Origin: Xenopus tropicalis
Taxonomy: Eukaryota > Chordata > Amphibia > Anura > Pipidae
Assembly: GCF_000004195.4 (NCBI RefSeq)
Contig: NC_030678.2
Coordinates: 82,186,904-82,250,903 of the forward strand
DNA length: 64,000 nucleotides
Direction: 5' to 3'
Positions 59,498 through 64,000 of this stretch are shown here, in pieces. Positions within the stretch are counted from its first letter, which is position 1; the number at the start of each line of letters is the position of its first letter. The notes beneath the pieces were generated by a model. The model ran no database searches, had not been told where the DNA came from, and saw only the letters and a list, made by a program, of their open reading frames with translations. Position numbers and translations under genes: made by a program.

Positions 59498-60120
59498 GTT
59501 TCCTTCACTTTAAATCTAATTCCACTGTTTATTTTGTTAAATTTTTAACTCTTGCATTTTAGTAAGAAGCATTTTTTTATGGATGCTCAGATGCTTGACC
59601 CAGTATTTGTGAAGCACGTTAATAGTCTAATACTGTTCTGGTAAATGTTTCACAAAGCTTTCCCCTTCCCTTATTTTATGGCAGTGTTTTGATTTTTTTT
59701 TTTTTTTTTTTTTTCTCCCTTGTACCCTTTTTTTATTTAACTGTGCCTGTAAAGAACAGCAGCTGTAGTATACTCCAGAGACTTTTTAAAATCATTGAGC
59801 TGAACATAAAATGTAATTTTCAAGACAACCAGCAAGGCTTGCTTCAGTGGGTTAATTCTGTGAAAGGCTTCAAAATGATATATGTGAAGCCAACCCAAGT
59901 CTGCTATATTTGTTCTCTATAAAGACTGGAGTCTTGCAAAGCTGTGTTTTTCTGTATAAAAGAACTTATCTGCAAATGCCAGTAGGTTTGAAGGGCAGGG
60001 CTTGAAATATCCTTTATTCTCCCTGTGATCTGAGCATTTTGTGGCCTGGAAGAAGCTTCAAAAAACTGTCTTTGTAACAGGCTGTATTAACTTCTAAATA
60101 AAATGTCAATATGGAAAACT
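59498..60120 (+). other. sfpq: sfpq 3' UTR
   Basis: From the stop TAG (59495-59497) to shortly after AATAAA at 60097-60102. Contains a T22 run at 59693-59714. The 77-codon frame at 59689 is not coding. Confidence 0.7.
60097..60102 (+). terminator. Poly(A) signal AATAAA of sfpq
   Basis: AATAAA about 600 bases after the stop, followed by the T/G-rich stretch TTTGTTTTTGGGATGGG. Confidence 0.65.
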
Positions 60121-63100
60121 TTGTTTTTGGGATGGGTAACTTTTTTGTGGGGCTGCAATTTTGTGAGCAATTGGATTGAGAGGCTTAGTCTGGGTGGTGT
60201 TGCATTTACAAAATGCAATGATTCTTTATTCAAAGGGTTGCCAGCACTCTGATTAAAAACCATTAAACACTTAATAGTAGTAATGTGCTTTGGTACTCTT
60301 TATCTGCACAATCCTTTATTCTGATCTGATGGATCATTGTGTGCTTATGTTGCACACTTGTAATTTCAATAGATATAGGATTAGCCTTATCAGGTGGGCC
60401 AAAAGCACTCAACATATGATCACAAAGGACGTTTTTTGGTGTGCAGAGACTTTAAATTTTAAGAAGGGTTAGTATGTTTAGTATACAAGAATTGGTTTGG
60501 GTCTCCATTCTTTTGAAATATGAGCAAGACCTGGGCTGAAATAAAGATTCATGAACAGTGTGGTAATGGTGTTATGGCTAAGTAGATGCTTGGTATATGA
60601 AGTATCTTTATCATAGCATAGTTTTTTTTTTTATTGCCTAGTACATCATGGTGTAAGTAATGTTAACCTAATTGATTTTTGCATTAGAACAAGAAAGCAT
60701 CTATTGAGAAGTGATCAATAATAAAATTGGACAAAATCCGGCTTGGGTTTGTCTATTCCCATGCAACTCATTCATTTAGTTTCATAACTAAACATAACTT
60801 AAATGCTATATTGGCAGCTAACTATCATGCTAGGTTCAATATCCCATGCAAATACAAAATATGAACCTAATATTTTGAAATAAATGGCCAGTGTTAAGTT
60901 ACTACATATAGTTTGTATATCTATAAAATGAATATACAAATATATCAAATTCAAAGCACCATAAAGGGTGCTATATAAGTAAGATCTCTCCCATACTGCT
61001 GAGTTGGAAATAACTCAATGTCACCTTGGTGGAAAGAACCCCATTTTTATTGCAGATTAATATTTGGTTTTAAGATTGGTTGGTGTTGGCTGAAAGTAAT
61101 ACAAAAATGGAAATAAGGTTTACCAGGTTTCTAGATAACCTTAAAATAAACTTTTGTATTGGTTAAAAAAATCCCTTATCAGTTGAATCCTGTAGGGATG
61201 TTTTAATTTGTCACCTGCACTAAATAAATGTGCAGAATGGTGCTGTGACATTCAAACATTAACCTAAACTAGTGGTCCTTGTTTCAGTCCTTCATCTGTA
61301 CAGTTTTTTGTTGGCAGCCAGAGACTTGGGAAATCTTCATGGTATATGATATTAATGAAGTTTTAGCCACTTCAATTGCCCTTTACAATCTTAGTGACCG
61401 TCTGTAGCAAGCATTTCTGCAGTGCATAACTTTGAGGAACATAGTGCTACCATTGGACTGTAGGATCCCGGATGTAGTAAACCTGCTTGCTTCAAGATTC
61501 TCATTGCTGACAGCCTCCAGGTAGGTAAACCTGTAATCCTCTAACTTGGTGACTTACTGTGTAATGTGATATTCTGATATAACACTTCTGTTGTTAAGAT
61601 CACAATGCAGCACTTCATGTTTCTCTTCTGGCTAGCTTAATGTTGCCAGAATCAAATATTGTGGGAGCGTCGTCTGTTTACACTGCAAGAAATAGCCTAC
61701 ACCGTTATGAGAAATGCACAAAAAATGCTCTTGTAATTTTTAATTATGGGGGTCTTGTAATTGTTTAAAGTTGCACTTGTTGCCCTCGTGAATGCGCTTT
61801 CGTGAAACTGTGATGTTAGTTCAGTATCTTTTATACTTGGTAGAAGACATTGCTTGGGGATGGGTAACAATGTATCATGGGTAAGCATTCTATACTGATG
61901 AATTTTGTGTACATTTTTTTAAATGGGTCTTCCAACAGGAAGGCTTGCAATTAATGACTTCTATGGTGGAAGTCCAGTGCTTAAATACAAGCACTTAAAA
62001 CACTTATGCTACACTACTTTTAACTGATAATTGTAGTTTAAAGGATGGCTGAACTACATATTTGAATATTTTGAGCGTGCCACTAACCTGGTGTGCTGTG
62101 GATGTTTAGAAGCCATAAAATCTGCTAATCTGTGCCACCTTTGGCAAATGGCATAAGAAAATTGCAGTATCTAACAAATCTGTAGACTGTGTAAAATGAC
62201 TATTTTAAATTGACATAGTGGCATCTGGGTTGGAGTCTGGTGATGTCCTATACTGGTTTGGTACATAACCTATTTCATGCTGAAAATCCTGTGGTGGTGT
62301 TGCACCTGACCTCCCTGCCTTCCACAGAACTGGCAATGTTAATATTACCACTCATATTCCTGTATCATAGGACTTGAACTTATATCCAAGCTTGGTAGTC
62401 TTTAATACTAAAAATGTTATCTATATAGTGGCTAGTACCACTAGATACTAGTAATGTACAAATATTTACTGAACATGTAAGTTTTAAATGCCAGAATGTG
62501 TAGGCAATGTACACTTATATGTATGAGTGACTTTAACTGCTCATCTACCGATGTTGTTAAAAAAAAAACTTGTCAAGTGCTTGGCAAGTTAAAAGGCAGA
62601 GTACAAATTGGGCTTGAGCACCAGGCTGTACAAGACATCCAAGAACGTGCTGTGACTAATTGAAAACATGAATATAACTGACGTTGCAATGTCTAAAATG
62701 AATCTCCTGTGCAATAATTGAGTCGGTGCTTAGCACAAACCTCTTGTAGCACCCAGGATGCGAATCATGAATAGTGTCCTGAGTGCAAGAAGCTCTGAAA
62801 TAACTATCATTTGGACATGGTTAAAATTGCTTTGTAAATCTAGGCAGGTGGTAATCAAAGTGCTGCATTGTGCTCTTTTAGCTTGTTTTTGTTCTTTAAC
62901 AAAAGTAAACTTCAGAAGTGTGGTGTCAGAAAGTTTAAAGGTTTAGTCCCTTTTTAAAGTTCCATGTAGCCTTTTTATTAGATGTTTTATGCAATCTAAA
63001 ACTGCTGATGTGCCAGAAACTGGTATTTCTTCTAGTAGGCTGCAATTCTATATAAGAGGGACTGCATCTTTAACAGCTTTGTTGGGCATACAACTGTAAT

Positions 63101-63954
63101 TAGTACTATGTATTTACCAGGAAAGTTACTGGGCAGGCAGTTATCTCAGCATGTGGGAAGAACTGGTAGAATTCTTCCTTTAGATTTCTAAGGCTTTTGG
63201 CCTGTCATGTTAGCCTTCTGTGGCTCTAGCATCTCTTTGCTTCATGGTGCTGGAGCTGGTAGTATACTGATGGGGAATGCAGAGGTGCCTAATCTTTTAT
63301 AGACTGTTTTGAAGCTAGAGGTGCAACTATTCACTCTGCATACAACAATGCCTCAAGGTCTTGATGGACTTAACACTAATGCTAATCTGAAGCTTGACAG
63401 TCAGTTACTGTTTCTTGGCGGAAGATTGTGTGCACTCTTGCATTTTAGTGAGTAATTGTAGCCACCCCTCCACTTCCCAGAACAAACCCCTCATTTTAGT
63501 TAATAGTTTGCAAACCATTAATGTGCAAGCCAGATTTCAGGTACCATAACAGGCCAGATATGCTTTCCCTTATGACAGATTTTTGTGACAATGGGGAGCC
63601 AATCAGTCTGAACTGTATCTGGAATACTTTACGGTATGGTCTCGTGGGCCTTTTATGGGCTTGAGCTGAGATTCCCTGTAAAATTTCTTGCACACTTAAA
63701 GCAGATACTTTCTTGCCCAGTTCCTGAACTATAGCAAAACCTGCATTTTAGCCTTGTTAAAGAATCTTTGGCTCAGGTCCACAATTTGTTTGCATTTTGC
63801 CTCTGTCCTTGGTTATATTTTGATAGAAAATAACATAACCCTCTCCTTTTTTTAGGTGATAAAAGTGGGCATTGGTTAGGATTCGCTACAAGTTCCTGTA
63901 ACAGGTATATTGTGTTCAGCAAATGATAGCTTGTTGTGCAAGTAGTTCGGGTCA
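60121..63954. other. Downstream of sfpq, no gene seen
   Basis: AT-rich, mostly unique DNA with several AATAAA words (for example near 60718 and 60880). No recognisable coding exon or transposon. Open frames of 60-65 codons on both strands are unsupported. Because SFPQ genes are known to use alternative 3' ends, part of this may be transcribed. Confidence 0.4.
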
Positions 63955-64000
63955 TAAGGCTGATGTCCAACAGGGAGATTAGTCACCTGCTGTTAAGTCT
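63955..64000. mobile_element. Left end of a MITE cut by the window edge
   Basis: AAGGCTGATGTCCAACAGGG followed by AGATTAGTCACCTGCTGTTA resembles the left ends of the GGCTGATGCC and GAGATTAGTCGC elements at 27417 and 24640. The right end is outside the window. Confidence 0.5.

Overview
The window looks like nuclear DNA of a frog, most likely Xenopus (X. tropicalis or a close relative). It has intron-bearing vertebrate genes with GT-AG splice sites. The intergenic DNA is full of short inverted-repeat transposons, and many of these start TTAAAGG and end in the reverse complement, as the Xenopus T2 MITE family does. Species is inferred from repeat types and protein similarity; no database was consulted.

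Three genes are visible, all on the + strand. (1) 898-4809 holds the last five coding exons of a zmym3-type MYM zinc-finger gene; its 5' part lies outside the window. (2) About 12.0-17.3 kb holds a small complete gene for a znf706-like protein of 75 residues, with a non-coding first exon and a probable non-coding last exon. (3) 50738-59497 holds a complete ten-exon sfpq gene (660 residues) with a CCAAT/TATA promoter upstream and a poly(A) signal at 60097. All three are probably nuclear: zmym3 in chromatin, sfpq in paraspeckles, transcription and splicing, znf706-like of poorly known role. They are not an operon or pathway. ZMYM genes lying near SFPQ/NONO/PSPC1 genes is an old vertebrate linkage.

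Between the genes, and most densely at 17.3-50.4 kb, I find no convincing host gene. This stretch holds at least a dozen T2-type MITEs, several MITEs flanked by 3-bp TAA, hAT-like elements flanked by 8-bp repeats, a 5'-truncated CR1-type retrotransposon carrying a reverse transcriptase ORF (14.9-16.2 kb, minus strand), a dead Tc1-like element with about 200-bp inverted repeats (36385-37965), and a cluster of related CpG-rich palindromic elements (41.4-48.8 kb). Nested insertions allow parts of the insertion history to be read, including one empty site against an occupied site inside the window. From 60.1 kb to the end the DNA is mostly unique and AT-rich; I see no gene there, though it could carry alternative 3' ends of sfpq.

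I found no new multi-gene system. The items most worth a second look are the palindromic repeat family with a perfect 52-bp triplication, the nested insertions, the sfpq last intron, and an SFPQ-type rather than NONO-type gene near zmym3.
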